Under the pieces are notes generated by a model. That model was not told the origin of the DNA and searched no databases. It saw nothing but the letters and a program-made list of their open reading frames with translations. Shown here in pieces: positions 47,413 to 55,046 of a stretch of 64,000 nt of DNA. Origin of the DNA: Stenotrophomonas maltophilia (GTDB lineage: Bacteria; Pseudomonadota; Gammaproteobacteria; Xanthomonadales; Xanthomonadaceae); assembly GCA_900113425.1 (NCBI GenBank), contig FOZF01000002.1, positions 62,001-126,000 on the forward strand. Direction: 5' to 3'. Position 1 is the first letter of the stretch, and each line of letters starts with the position of its first letter. A program made the translations under genes and the position numbers.

Positions 47413-47851
47413 CTTCAATCTTAAAGCACCCAGCTTTGCTTTGCTCCAAGCTCCCATGGGCTGTTGGAAATGTGGCTTACCTACCCTAGTCACAGCCATC
47501 TGGGTCCCCCGTCTCACTGAGTTCGATGAGGAGGGCGAACTGGAGGTTGCCGATGCCGCCGTCCTGCAATATGTCGAGTCCTTGGACGCCGCTGTGGAGA
47601 CGTTCGTAGACCAGGCCGCACCACTCCTGCGCATCGGACGGTCACAGACTGCCGGCGTCAACTATTGGGCCAACCATTGTTCTCACTGTGGTGTCCTCCA
47701 GGGAGATCACTTCGTGATGGGTGTCAATGGGCCGTTTTTTCTCCAGTCCCGAGATGATCTGGCTTCGTTGACAGTTCACCAATGTAGTAGCGTTCTCAGG
47801 GCGTCTGCCGGATATTCAGAGTCGGGCTGGATGACTTGGGTTGGCGAGTAG
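47405..47851 (+). CDS. Hypothetical zinc-ribbon protein
   Basis: 148 residues from GTG 47405. Two CxxC pairs, GCWKCGLPTLV near residue 20 and HCSHCGVLQGDHF near 91, probably bind one zinc. The central part is acidic. Overlaps the preceding gene by 8 bp, so translated together. No family recognised. Confidence 0.6.
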   Translation: MTDFNLKAPSFALLQAPMGCWKCGLPTLVTAIWVPRLTEFDEEGELEVADAAVLQYVESLDAAVETFVDQAAPLLRIGRSQTAGVNYWANHCSHCGVLQGDHFVMGVNGPFFLQSRDDLASLTVHQCSSVLRASAGYSESGWMTWVGE

Positions 47852-48191
47852 GTGTAGTGGCAGTAAGTGTTGAAGTCCATTTCGAGCATCTTTCTGCGTG
47901 TCCATTTTCGTCAGGATCCGGGGATGCTGTTGGGGTTCGTCAGCACGGGCCGATCCGCGCTCACAATCAAGGAAGGAGTCGATGGACTACGCTTATGTTG
48001 AAGGACAGTCCATAGGTCAGTAAGCAGCTCTCTGTGCCACCTCATGTCTCCACTTTGATGCCTGTCGAGTTCGGGGTGTCAAGGGTCCATCTGGAGCTGG
48101 GATCCTCACCTTTCTAGCTTGGACATTCGTCGTCTTGGGAGCGCATTCAGGGTATCTCTAAGGGCTTGACGAAACCAGAAGCTTGTCTAGC
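47852..48191. other. 340-bp stretch without a gene
   Basis: No open frame with coding character, no tRNA and no clear hairpin-T terminator. It separates the SIR2-HerA block from a low-GC convergent gene pair. Confidence 0.6.
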
Positions 48192-48674
48192 ATGCCGTTT
48201 TTGTCGGAGACGCAAACGGTGATGGTCGAATCAGCTATCTGCAATGAAGAGCGCTTTTGGACGGAGGCCTTCAAGGTCGGGCTAGGGAAGTTCGACGTCA
48301 CCACTGCGCTTGCGAAAGCAGAGGCGGCACTTCAGCTGCACAGGTTTATGTGGACCAAAGAGAAAGAGGGGATGCATATCTCCTTTGCCGCATCGAAGGC
48401 TGGTCACGAAGAGCACTGGAACACTGGCGGATTTGGAGCTGAAAATGCCGATGCTCTCCTGTTTCGCAGGGTGTCGGCTAGGGATGTATGGTCTGCTGCC
48501 TTCGCTAGGGAATGGGCTGAAAATTCATCGCTCGTGTCCGCAGCAACTCAGGCTGGCAGTGCTTTGGATGGCTATGCGAAAAAGACGGGGGTTGACGTTT
48601 CGAGTCTATATGCTGACGGCAATGCTGCCAGCAAAGCAAAATGGCGCTCTGTATGGGACCTCATGGGCCATTGA
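48192..48674 (+). CDS. Hypothetical protein
   Basis: 160 residues, helical, no signal peptide (FWTEAFKVGLGKFDVTTALAKAEAALQLHRFMWTKEKEG). No domain recognised. A TTG at 48183 would add three residues. Its 3' end overlaps the convergent gene by 14 bp. Confidence 0.55.
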   Translation: MPFLSETQTVMVESAICNEERFWTEAFKVGLGKFDVTTALAKAEAALQLHRFMWTKEKEGMHISFAASKAGHEEHWNTGGFGAENADALLFRRVSARDVWSAAFAREWAENSSLVSAATQAGSALDGYAKKTGVDVSSLYADGNAASKAKWRSVWDLMGH

Positions 48675-49596
48675 CGCCAAACGTCGACTTTGGCTGGGTC
48701 ACAGAAAGCTGAGGATGCTGGCTGATTTCTGGCGTGAGGCCTGGGGTGGGCACCAAGGTATTGTCTCGGTAAGCGGCGATTACGTTCATCAACTCATTCG
48801 TGTGGGATATGTGCCTGACGAAGCCTTGGCTCCCGATAAGCATCAACTTAAGTTCTTCTCCTAAAGCGTCTCTGTCGCATCCGTCCGACTGCCTTTCGAT
48901 GCATAGGAAGTTGACGTAGTTTTGGAGTTCGTCCACGTCAAGGCCCAACTCCATAAGGTCCGTCTTTTTAACGGATGTAGCGGCCGGATCCTTCTGGCAG
49001 AAGCGGGGTGTGTGGTGGAGGGAAAAAAGTTCTGCGAGAGTTAAAGGCCAGCGAGGAGCAAAAGACGATCCGTCTGTCAATCCAACCGTCAGTGAGCGTA
49101 TAAGGGCAAACGCATACTGTGAGCTTGGCCTCCCTGAATAGCAGGAGCCCGGTCCTTTATGGCTTGCTTTGGCAGGTATGGCTTCTAAGGAAGTCAGAAG
49201 ATACGGCTGAAGGAAAAGCTGGTCGAAATGACTTTGAGCACTTTCGGTCTGCCCCCAAAATGCAAAAAAGTGTCCTCGCGTGCTCTGGCTCAGGAGCTTC
49301 CTCGACGCGGCTGCACCATTGTTGACTTCGTCGCGTGCTGCCAGATCCATGAGCTTCTTGTAAGCACGCTTTTCCCCCTTGCTTCCCGTCCACTCGCTCT
49401 GACAAGCGGATTGATCCGACTTGATCTCTAATAGGGCGAATTTTTCGCCGACTTGATGAATGCCGTCGCCCATCTTGGATTCCGCATTCCCATCTAGGGA
49501 AATGTTCAGAGGGGGGATCTCCGCGCCCGGGTTAGCTTGAAGCCACTGCGCGTCGCGCAGCGCTAAGACTACACCCACTTCCCAGTGGTTCTTCAT
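48661..49596 (-). CDS. Hypothetical protein with EIKSD nuclease-like motif
   Basis: 311 residues from ATG 49596, preceded by GGGAG; a GTG at 49626 is possible. MGDGIHQVGEKFALLEIKSDQS (D44, E57-x-K59) has the spacing of a PD-(D/E)XK active site close to the N-terminus. The rest is unassigned. Low GC compared with the core genome. Could be a defence effector; motif-based only. Confidence 0.6.
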   Translation of the reverse strand: MKNHWEVGVVLALRDAQWLQANPGAEIPPLNISLDGNAESKMGDGIHQVGEKFALLEIKSDQSACQSEWTGSKGEKRAYKKLMDLAARDEVNNGAAASRKLLSQSTRGHFFAFWGQTESAQSHFDQLFLQPYLLTSLEAIPAKASHKGPGSCYSGRPSSQYAFALIRSLTVGLTDGSSFAPRWPLTLAELFSLHHTPRFCQKDPAATSVKKTDLMELGLDVDELQNYVNFLCIERQSDGCDRDALGEELKLMLIGSQGFVRHISHTNELMNVIAAYRDNTLVPTPGLTPEISQHPQLSVTQPKSTFGVNGP

Positions 49597-49712
49597 ATTA
49601 GTAGTGCTCCCTTGTGAAGAAGGCACCTTTCAGGTATCCCTTCGCTCTACGCATGATGGGCGTTGACCTGGGTATTTTGGGGTAGGCAGTTGGCTGCCGC
49701 CCGCATACACCA

Positions 49713-50129
49713 CTAGATCCGTCGCGGTGCAGGGGGGGCCTCCTCCTCGGAAGGCGAGATCTTGCTGTCATCTGTGCTTGCAGGATCGCCGTCTTCCCGG
49801 GACGATTCATTATTCAGTGCGTCTATAAGCACTTGTCTCTGCCGTTTCGCCGCGTCTTCGGCTTTTGCGTGCCTGCTAAGCGCTCCACAATCGTCTGAGA
49901 GTTGTTCGAGTTCAGCCTTCGTTGCCTCTGCGACGCCATCTTTGATTGTGATCTTGTTCACAGGATTTGGAATGTCGAGCGGCCTGACTGCCTCAGCAGC
50001 ATCGAAAATGTCTTTCATGCCTGGCATCTTTCGCACGTCCCCTTTCGCCGCAGCTGCTTGATCAAGTATGTCGATACTCTCCTGACGAGTTCTTTCACCA
50101 GCCTGTTTCCTATCCATACAGACATCCAT
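49713..50129 (-). CDS. Small charged protein divergent from the relaxase (MobC position)
   Basis: 138 residues, acidic and helical, with no known domain: ESIDILDQAAAAKGDVRKM, ATKAELEQLSDDCGALSRHAKAEDAAKRQRQ, and a Pro/Glu-rich tail. It is divergent from the relaxase with oriT between, exactly where RSF1010 has mobC. No sequence similarity to MobC is claimed. The frame continues open upstream as antisense of the relaxase; the ATG at 50129 is the last before oriT. Confidence 0.6.
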   Translation of the reverse strand: MDVCMDRKQAGERTRQESIDILDQAAAAKGDVRKMPGMKDIFDAAEAVRPLDIPNPVNKITIKDGVAEATKAELEQLSDDCGALSRHAKAEDAAKRQRQVLIDALNNESSREDGDPASTDDSKISPSEEEAPPAPRRI

Positions 50130-50200
50130 GACGTTGCATTGGGAGTGTGTGAATTTACCTGAGAATCCGATTCTAATCACTGCCTTTTCAGATCTAGGAA

Positions 50201-50234
50201 GGGCAAGAGCGCACTTAGGCATCCTGGCGGATGC
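50201..50234 (-). other. Origin of transfer (RSF1010/MobQ-like)
   Basis: On the minus strand a perfect 6-bp inverted repeat GCATCC-GCCA-GGATGC (50234-50219) is followed after one base by TAAGTGCGC (50217-50209) and TCTTGCCC. RSF1010 oriT has the same order: hairpin then TAAGTGCG with the nick in this motif. It lies 97 bp before the relaxase gene. Confidence 0.75.
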
Positions 50235-50330
50235 GCGCGCCAAGGGCTTCGCCCCTGGGACCCCAAGCCGCTTTGCGACTTGCCAAAAGCAAAAGATGTT
50301 CCATAAAGACCCTTGTTTCCAAGGAGTTTT

Positions 50331-51860
50331 ATGGCCATCTTTCACGCCGCAATCAAGGTCTTTAGCCGAGGCAAAGGCCAATCCGCTGTCGCCGCAGCCG
50401 CCTATCGAGGTGGCTTGCTGCTGTCCGATGTCATCACCGGGCAGCAGCATGACTATCGCCGCAGGAGCGGCGTCGTTGAGACTTTCTGCCTCGCACCTCC
50501 AGATGCACCCGACTGGGCGCTGGTGCCCGGCGAGCTCTGGGCCGTCGCGGAGGCCGCTGAGCGTCGTAAGGACGCTACGGTGGCTCGCGAGTTCGAGCTG
50601 TCGTTGCCGCACGAGTTGACCGACGAGCAGCGCGCACACTTGGCGTTTTCCATTGCCGAGGCGTTGGTGGACCGCTACCAGTTCGCCATCCAAGCCAGCA
50701 TTCACTCGCTTGGGACCCCGGACGGGCTCAACCATCACGTGCACCTGCTTGCCAGCACCAGGCGCATTGGGCCCGATGGGTTTGGCGAGAAAACGCGCGA
50801 GCTCGATGGCGGCGTGTCGGGGAAAGTGCAGGTTCAATGGGTCCGGGAGATGGTCGCTGAAACGACCAATGCACATCTTGAAGCAGCTGGCCTGACGGTC
50901 ACGATTGACCACCGCAGCTTGGCAGAGCAGGCTCGGGCGGCTTCGGACCGGGGGGACGAACTCCAGGCCGTGGCCCTATCGAGAGAGCCCACGAAACACC
51001 TCGGTAAGGCGGCGGCGGCTTTGGCCCGCAAAGGCATGGGCAGCCGGCTGGTGTCAGAGAACGCCGCCATTGAGGTCGGCAACGCCGAACATCTGGACCA
51101 TCTCACTATCCAGGCGGGCCGCGAGGGCAGGGCCGTCCCCATGTCGGCGTCGGTCGGTCATGCTCAAGGTGGCCGACCGTCCTCCATGCAGGGCTTGGCT
51201 CCTGGATTGGAGATTCGAGGCGTGTCCGGGATGCGGCTGTCGCAGGTCCTGGGCCGCCAGCAAGAATCAGCCGAAGGCCAGCGCCCGGTCAGTCTCGCAG
51301 AGCGCGTGGCTCAGGCCCTGCGAGACCTTCAGGACATCGCGCGCGCCAGGGCAGACCTGTCGTCCCAGCGTGTCCGTGCCGGGCTTGAATGGACTCAAGC
51401 CGAACTCGCGCGGACTGGGGAGACGGTCCCCTTGCGGCAGTGGATTACCACGGCGGTTCTCCAGGTCCGGGCACTGCGAGCGGCAATCCTGGGGCGTGCC
51501 TTGCGATTGGTGTCGCTGGGCAGGGCCGAGCGCCTACATCACCTGGCTCAGCACGAATGGGAGCGCTTCAACACCGACTACCCCATGGGAACCAATGGCT
51601 ACTCGCGGCCCGAATGGACGCAGCGGCGTGAGCGCCGTCTGGCGGCCCTTGAGCAGCGGACAACGGAGCTAGAGAAGGCGCGGTTGCGCGGGTCGGCTGA
51701 GGCGCTGGCAGAGGTGGATGCGGACATCCTTCGCAAGGCGGAGGAGTTGGAGGCGATGCCGTCACCGCCGCAGTTCTTTCTTGAGCGCCAAGTGGCTCCC
51801 TCAGTTGCCGCGGACTCCCCAGTGCCAGTTTTGAAGCCACGATCGCCATCCCTCCATTGA
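50331..51860 (+). CDS. MobA/MobL family relaxase (MobQ)
   Basis: 509 residues from ATG 50331 with AAGGAG. Nicks oriT and stays bound to the 5' end for transfer. Catalytic Tyr Y25 in AVAAAAYRGG; HUH-type metal site HHVH at 135-138 (NHHVHLLAS); N-terminal MAIFHAAIKVFSRGKGQSA is the MobA/MobL start. The C-terminal half is coiled coil with no primase or helicase domain, so shorter than RSF1010 MobA. No type IV secretion genes are present: the island is mobilizable, not self-transmissible. Confidence 0.93.
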   Translation: MAIFHAAIKVFSRGKGQSAVAAAAYRGGLLLSDVITGQQHDYRRRSGVVETFCLAPPDAPDWALVPGELWAVAEAAERRKDATVAREFELSLPHELTDEQRAHLAFSIAEALVDRYQFAIQASIHSLGTPDGLNHHVHLLASTRRIGPDGFGEKTRELDGGVSGKVQVQWVREMVAETTNAHLEAAGLTVTIDHRSLAEQARAASDRGDELQAVALSREPTKHLGKAAAALARKGMGSRLVSENAAIEVGNAEHLDHLTIQAGREGRAVPMSASVGHAQGGRPSSMQGLAPGLEIRGVSGMRLSQVLGRQQESAEGQRPVSLAERVAQALRDLQDIARARADLSSQRVRAGLEWTQAELARTGETVPLRQWITTAVLQVRALRAAILGRALRLVSLGRAERLHHLAQHEWERFNTDYPMGTNGYSRPEWTQRRERRLAALEQRTTELEKARLRGSAEALAEVDADILRKAEELEAMPSPPQFFLERQVAPSVAADSPVPVLKPRSPSLH

Positions 51861-51867
51861 ACGAAAG

Positions 51868-51895
51868 AGCCCCGCGAATGCGGGGCTTTGTCTTT
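51868..51895 (+). terminator. Terminator after the relaxase gene
   Basis: AGCCCCGC-GAAT-GCGGGGCT stem followed by TTGTCTTTT; shared by the convergent gene at its other side. Confidence 0.88.
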
Positions 51896-52227
51896 TAGTG
51901 GATTGTGGGTCCAGACTGCTTGCGAGGAGAGGGGGCAGGGGCCAAGCCGCGTGCCTTGCGCCATTCCTCTTGCGAAACGAAGGTGGGCGGCACCTGATCA
52001 CGGCTCACGGTTGCAGCCCTCGGGGCAGGTCGCGCTCCTGTGCTGGGCACATAGGCTTGTTGCGCTTGGCCAGCAGGGGATGCGGCGAACCGGCGCATCA
52101 GCGCGGCTGCCACATCCAAGGCATGTTGGATGTCGGCTTCGCGTTCGGCGACATCTCTGGTTCCGCTCTGCGCCATGAGTGCCGGAAGAATACGGCTGGC
52201 GATGCGAAGTTCTACGTTGGCGGGCAT
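51895..52227 (-). CDS. Hypothetical protein next to the relaxase
   Basis: 110 residues from ATG 52227 (an ATG at 52374 would overlap the upstream gene). Helical segment ELRIASRILPALMAQSG...EREADIQHALDVAAALMRRF, then a disordered Pro/Ala tail with QEEWRKARGLAPAP. No family recognised. Last gene of a minus-strand trio with the two genes upstream. Confidence 0.6.
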   Translation of the reverse strand: MPANVELRIASRILPALMAQSGTRDVAEREADIQHALDVAAALMRRFAASPAGQAQQAYVPSTGARPAPRAATVSRDQVPPTFVSQEEWRKARGLAPAPSPRKQSGPTIH

Positions 52228-52310
52228 TGGATCTCTGAAACTCTCATTGTGAAGGTATTCACATCGAAGCACTTCATCCAAGATTGGCAAGGGACGGAAC
52301 CTGCTTTGGT

Positions 52311-52871
52311 TCACAGATCTGGAAGTTGCCTTCCAATGCCTAGGCAGAGGGGGGCTCTCGAGCTTAGATTCCATCGGGCCAACGCCGACACTAGCTGGAT
52401 CGTGGGGTAGACCACCTTCTCATTGTGGTCTTTGTGGTCATCGGACCAAATCAGTCGGACGGGCTGCTTGCTTTGTGTCTCGTAATGCACCGCCGCGATG
52501 AGATCAACCGACTGATGCGGCTCCATCTGCTCCAGTGGGAACTTGGAGTCTATGTCCGACTGCATGAGGCAATCCGTGCCCTCCAGAGGTTCCAGGCGCA
52601 CATTTCGGGCAACGGCCTTGCCCTTGTTGAACACCTTGAGGCGATATTTGTTGCTGCCCAGCTTGTTGAACGAGGCCCCCAGGTCGGCCTTCTTTGCGTT
52701 GGTCGCCTCCACAGACTCTTTAGCCATGAGAAGCCGGTTGAGCTCTTCTTGAGTTTCGTTCAACTTTTTCTGACGCCTGTTGAACAAAAGAGTCATCACG
52801 GTCGCGACGGCGGACAACGCCAGCGCCGCCGCCGCAATCACATCGCCCGTGTCAAAGCTAATAGGCATCAT
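52311..52871 (-). CDS. Hypothetical membrane-anchored protein
   Basis: 186 residues. One N-terminal membrane helix (DVIAAAALALSAVATVMTLLF), a coiled-coil stretch (RRQKKLNETQEELNRLLMAKES) and a beta-rich C-terminal domain (KYRLKVFNKGKAVARNVRLEPL) like a small Ig-type fold. Coupled to the zinc-ribbon gene by ATGA. Function unknown. Confidence 0.68.
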   Translation of the reverse strand: MMPISFDTGDVIAAAALALSAVATVMTLLFNRRQKKLNETQEELNRLLMAKESVEATNAKKADLGASFNKLGSNKYRLKVFNKGKAVARNVRLEPLEGTDCLMQSDIDSKFPLEQMEPHQSVDLIAAVHYETQSKQPVRLIWSDDHKDHNEKVVYPTIQLVSALARWNLSSRAPLCLGIGRQLPDL

Positions 52872-53155
52872 TTAATCCTGAAGTTTTTGTTGCCCCGAAA
52901 TGCATTCTTCAGAGTGTCGTGCAGATGCTTTTGTAGGTCCTGCGTAACCTGCTTTTTGACCTCATTGAGATGCTCCTCAATGTTCTCTGCGTTGGCCTCT
53001 TTCAGTTCATCGCGGGTCAACACTCGTTCGCAGCCTGCGCACTTCATCGGTGCTTCGCCGGAAGTCTCCTCTTCTTCGTATTCAAACTGCGTGCCGGCAC
53101 ATGTGGGGCAGGTCAACGTAATGGAGCGAGAGTATTTTTCGGTGTTGAACGACAT
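52868..53155 (-). CDS. Hypothetical zinc-ribbon protein
   Basis: 95 residues. Cysteine pairs TCPTCAGTQ and KCAGCERVL form a zinc ribbon, followed by a long charged helix (ELKEANAENIEEHLNEVKKQVTQDLQKHLHD). First gene of a pair with the membrane-anchored protein; such ribbon-plus-anchor pairs recur on mobile elements, but no function is known to me. Confidence 0.68.
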   Translation of the reverse strand: MSFNTEKYSRSITLTCPTCAGTQFEYEEEETSGEAPMKCAGCERVLTRDELKEANAENIEEHLNEVKKQVTQDLQKHLHDTLKNAFRGNKNFRIK

Positions 53156-53243
53156 CGTATGCCCCCTGTCGGTCTTGGTAGTCTCGGGTTTCCCGTCTTT
53201 TCCTATTTACCATGCTGTCCAGCATTCGCAAGCCCGGGCTTGT

Positions 53244-54719
53244 TCATTGTTTAAGCAGCCCTGTGAGGGCTGACAGATTGAGTCCATAGGAAAGGACGGC
53301 TAACCCCGGCGAGACGCCTTTAAGGCCTTCCAGCTTTTCCCGGACCGTGAAGGTCCTGCTGTAGGTCGAATGGTGCTCGTCGTCCAGCTCATGGCCCACC
53401 AGTTGGGCCCGGAGCTCGGACACCACGCCAGCCCCCTGGAGCTCTTGAATCAGTGTCTTCCGAAGTGAGTGGAAGCCACGCTTGGCTTCCGGCCAGTTTG
53501 CCCCGACCTGTTCCAGGTGTCGGCCGAACGCCTTGGTGATCCAGTTGCCTGCCCCGTTCTTCGCATTTGCCTTGGCAGCGGGGAAGAGGCGCGGTGCCTT
53601 CTGGGCTCGAAGGGCGCCCACCCAGTCCAAGAAGCCCAGCTCAATGAGGTCGGGATGCACGGGGATGGTGCGCAGGCTGACCTCGGTCTTGACCTTCTGG
53701 TGCTCCCCCTCGTCAGAAATGCGAATGCAGGGCAGTCCGTCCACCGTCAAGACATCCTCGACCAAAAGCTGACCGACCTCCGAGGCTCGGGCACCCGTGT
53801 AGAGGCCCAGCAACGCGGCCCAACGGGCGGACAGGGCCAAGTCTTGGAACGCGGCCGGTGCGAACAGCGCTTGGACCTGGTGGGCATCGTAGGCCTTGAA
53901 GCCAAACTTCTTCCGAGCGCGCTTTTCCCGGGTCGAATAGGTGATGTGGCCGGACGCCGGGTTGTCGCCCTTGGGATAGTGGCCGGAGGCCATGGCCCAC
54001 TCGAAAAACCCGCCCTTGCCCCCGATATAGGACTGTTTATTGGTCAGGGTGGGGGTGGCTGCGCCGCCATCTCGCATGAACTGATACCAGCGGGCCAAGT
54101 CGGACCGGGTGACCGAGTGGAGTTTGGCCTTTTCCCCCAGGAAGGACACCAGTGCCTCGATGGCGGCCTTTTTAATGGTGAACGTTTTGGGGAGGCAGCC
54201 GGGCTGGATGCTGGCCAGCCAAGCGTCGCGGGCCTTGCCCAGGGTGATGGTCTCCACAGCGGGCTTGGTTACCCGACGGGCCACGGGCATGGGCGGCACA
54301 CCCTCTCGGATCAACTCGCTCAGCTCACTGGGCTGAGAGGCAGAGAGCTCCATCAACTGCTGATAGAGCCTGACATCGTCCGGCGTATCGATTTGCCAGT
54401 GCTCAGTCACCGTGCCATCGGCCGCCTTGGTCCGATTCAAGATCAACTGCTGTAGCGGGTCGCCGTCGGTCAAGCGCCTGAGCAGCGCGTCGATGTCCTC
54501 TTCCTTGATTCCCATGCGTTGCTCCCTCAACACGTCGAAGGCTTGAGCATAGCGCGCCGCCAGTTGCAGGGCGCGCAACTGGGCCACGGCCAGCTCGGAC
54601 GTGCGCAGGGTGCGCTTGAAAATGCGTCGGCCAACGATGGCCTGGAGATCGGTGGGGACCCGTTGCCGGAAAAACCAGAGTCCTGAGGGCGCGCGAACGA
54701 GGTGGTGTGGGATGCGCAT
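53244..54719 (-). CDS. Tyrosine-type integrase of the island
   Basis: 491 residues from ATG 54719, the start MRIPHHLVRAPSGLWFFRQRVP being the DUF6538 N-terminal arm-binding domain. The core-binding domain is near 190-280; catalytic R in LYTGARASEVGQL, HxxR in GFHSLRKTLIQEL, and GHELDDEHHSTYSR with nucleophile Tyr. Located beside the tRNA-Ser(GGA) whose 3' end is the target. Arm-like sites lie just before its start codon, so integrase may repress itself. The frame runs upstream into the tRNA, which is not coding. Confidence 0.94.
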   Translation of the reverse strand: MRIPHHLVRAPSGLWFFRQRVPTDLQAIVGRRIFKRTLRTSELAVAQLRALQLAARYAQAFDVLREQRMGIKEEDIDALLRRLTDGDPLQQLILNRTKAADGTVTEHWQIDTPDDVRLYQQLMELSASQPSELSELIREGVPPMPVARRVTKPAVETITLGKARDAWLASIQPGCLPKTFTIKKAAIEALVSFLGEKAKLHSVTRSDLARWYQFMRDGGAATPTLTNKQSYIGGKGGFFEWAMASGHYPKGDNPASGHITYSTREKRARKKFGFKAYDAHQVQALFAPAAFQDLALSARWAALLGLYTGARASEVGQLLVEDVLTVDGLPCIRISDEGEHQKVKTEVSLRTIPVHPDLIELGFLDWVGALRAQKAPRLFPAAKANAKNGAGNWITKAFGRHLEQVGANWPEAKRGFHSLRKTLIQELQGAGVVSELRAQLVGHELDDEHHSTYSRTFTVREKLEGLKGVSPGLAVLSYGLNLSALTGLLKQ

Positions 54720-54726
54720 CGAGAGA

Positions 54727-54746
54727 TGTGTCCCGATTTGTGTCCC
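54727..54746. other. Putative integrase arm-type site, right end
   Basis: Two TGTGTCCC motifs with a 12-bp period, matching the pair at 34461-34480 in sequence, spacing and orientation. 57 bp from the right att core and 7 bp upstream of the integrase ATG. Confidence 0.55.
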
Positions 54747-54768
54747 GCTGAAGGTCACCCCAGAAAAG

Positions 54769-54795
54769 CAAAAACCCCTGCGTAAACAGGGGTTT
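54769..54795 (-). terminator. Terminator after tRNA-Ser(GGA), brought by the island
   Basis: AAACCCCTG/CAGGGGTTT stem with loop TTTACG and a T-tract on the minus strand, 8 bp from the tRNA end. Confidence 0.85.
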
Positions 54796-54803
54796 GCGTA
54801 ATC

Positions 54804-54821
54804 TGGCGGAGAGAGGGGGAT
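54804..54821. other. Right attachment repeat of the genomic island
   Basis: TGGCGGAGAGAGGGGGAT, the last 18 nt of tRNA-Ser(GGA) including CCA, repeated at 34390-34407. The tRNA remains complete on this side. Confidence 0.85.
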
Positions 54822-54896
54822 TCGAACCCCCGAAGCGCGGTTTAGACGCTTACACACTTTCCAGGCGTGCTCCTTCAACCACTCGGACACCTCTCC
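54804..54896 (-). tRNA. tRNA-Ser(GGA)
   Basis: 93-nt class II tRNA on the minus strand; anticodon loop CTGGAAA gives GGA; long variable arm; CCA encoded. The seventh acceptor pair is G-U. It serves as integration site of the island to its left. Confidence 0.96.
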
Positions 54897-55046
54897 GGAT
54901 CCCTGCCATCGGCAAACGCCTCAGCAGGGGCGCAGATTCTAGCGGGCAGCGCGGCAGGACACAAGCACCCATTCAGGGCGCGTCGCAGGCGGAGGGGGAT
55001 GGACAGGCGTGGCACAATGGAGCATCCGATGGAAGACGGTGGCCTG

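Noticed and set aside
49713-50912. 399-residue minus frame covering the relaxase N-terminus
   Set aside because: The part above 50331 is antisense of the relaxase and the frame crosses oriT; only the 138-residue end from 50129 is kept.
54720-54890. N-terminal extension of the integrase
   Set aside because: It runs through the terminator and tRNA-Ser(GGA); the ATG at 54719 gives the natural domain start.
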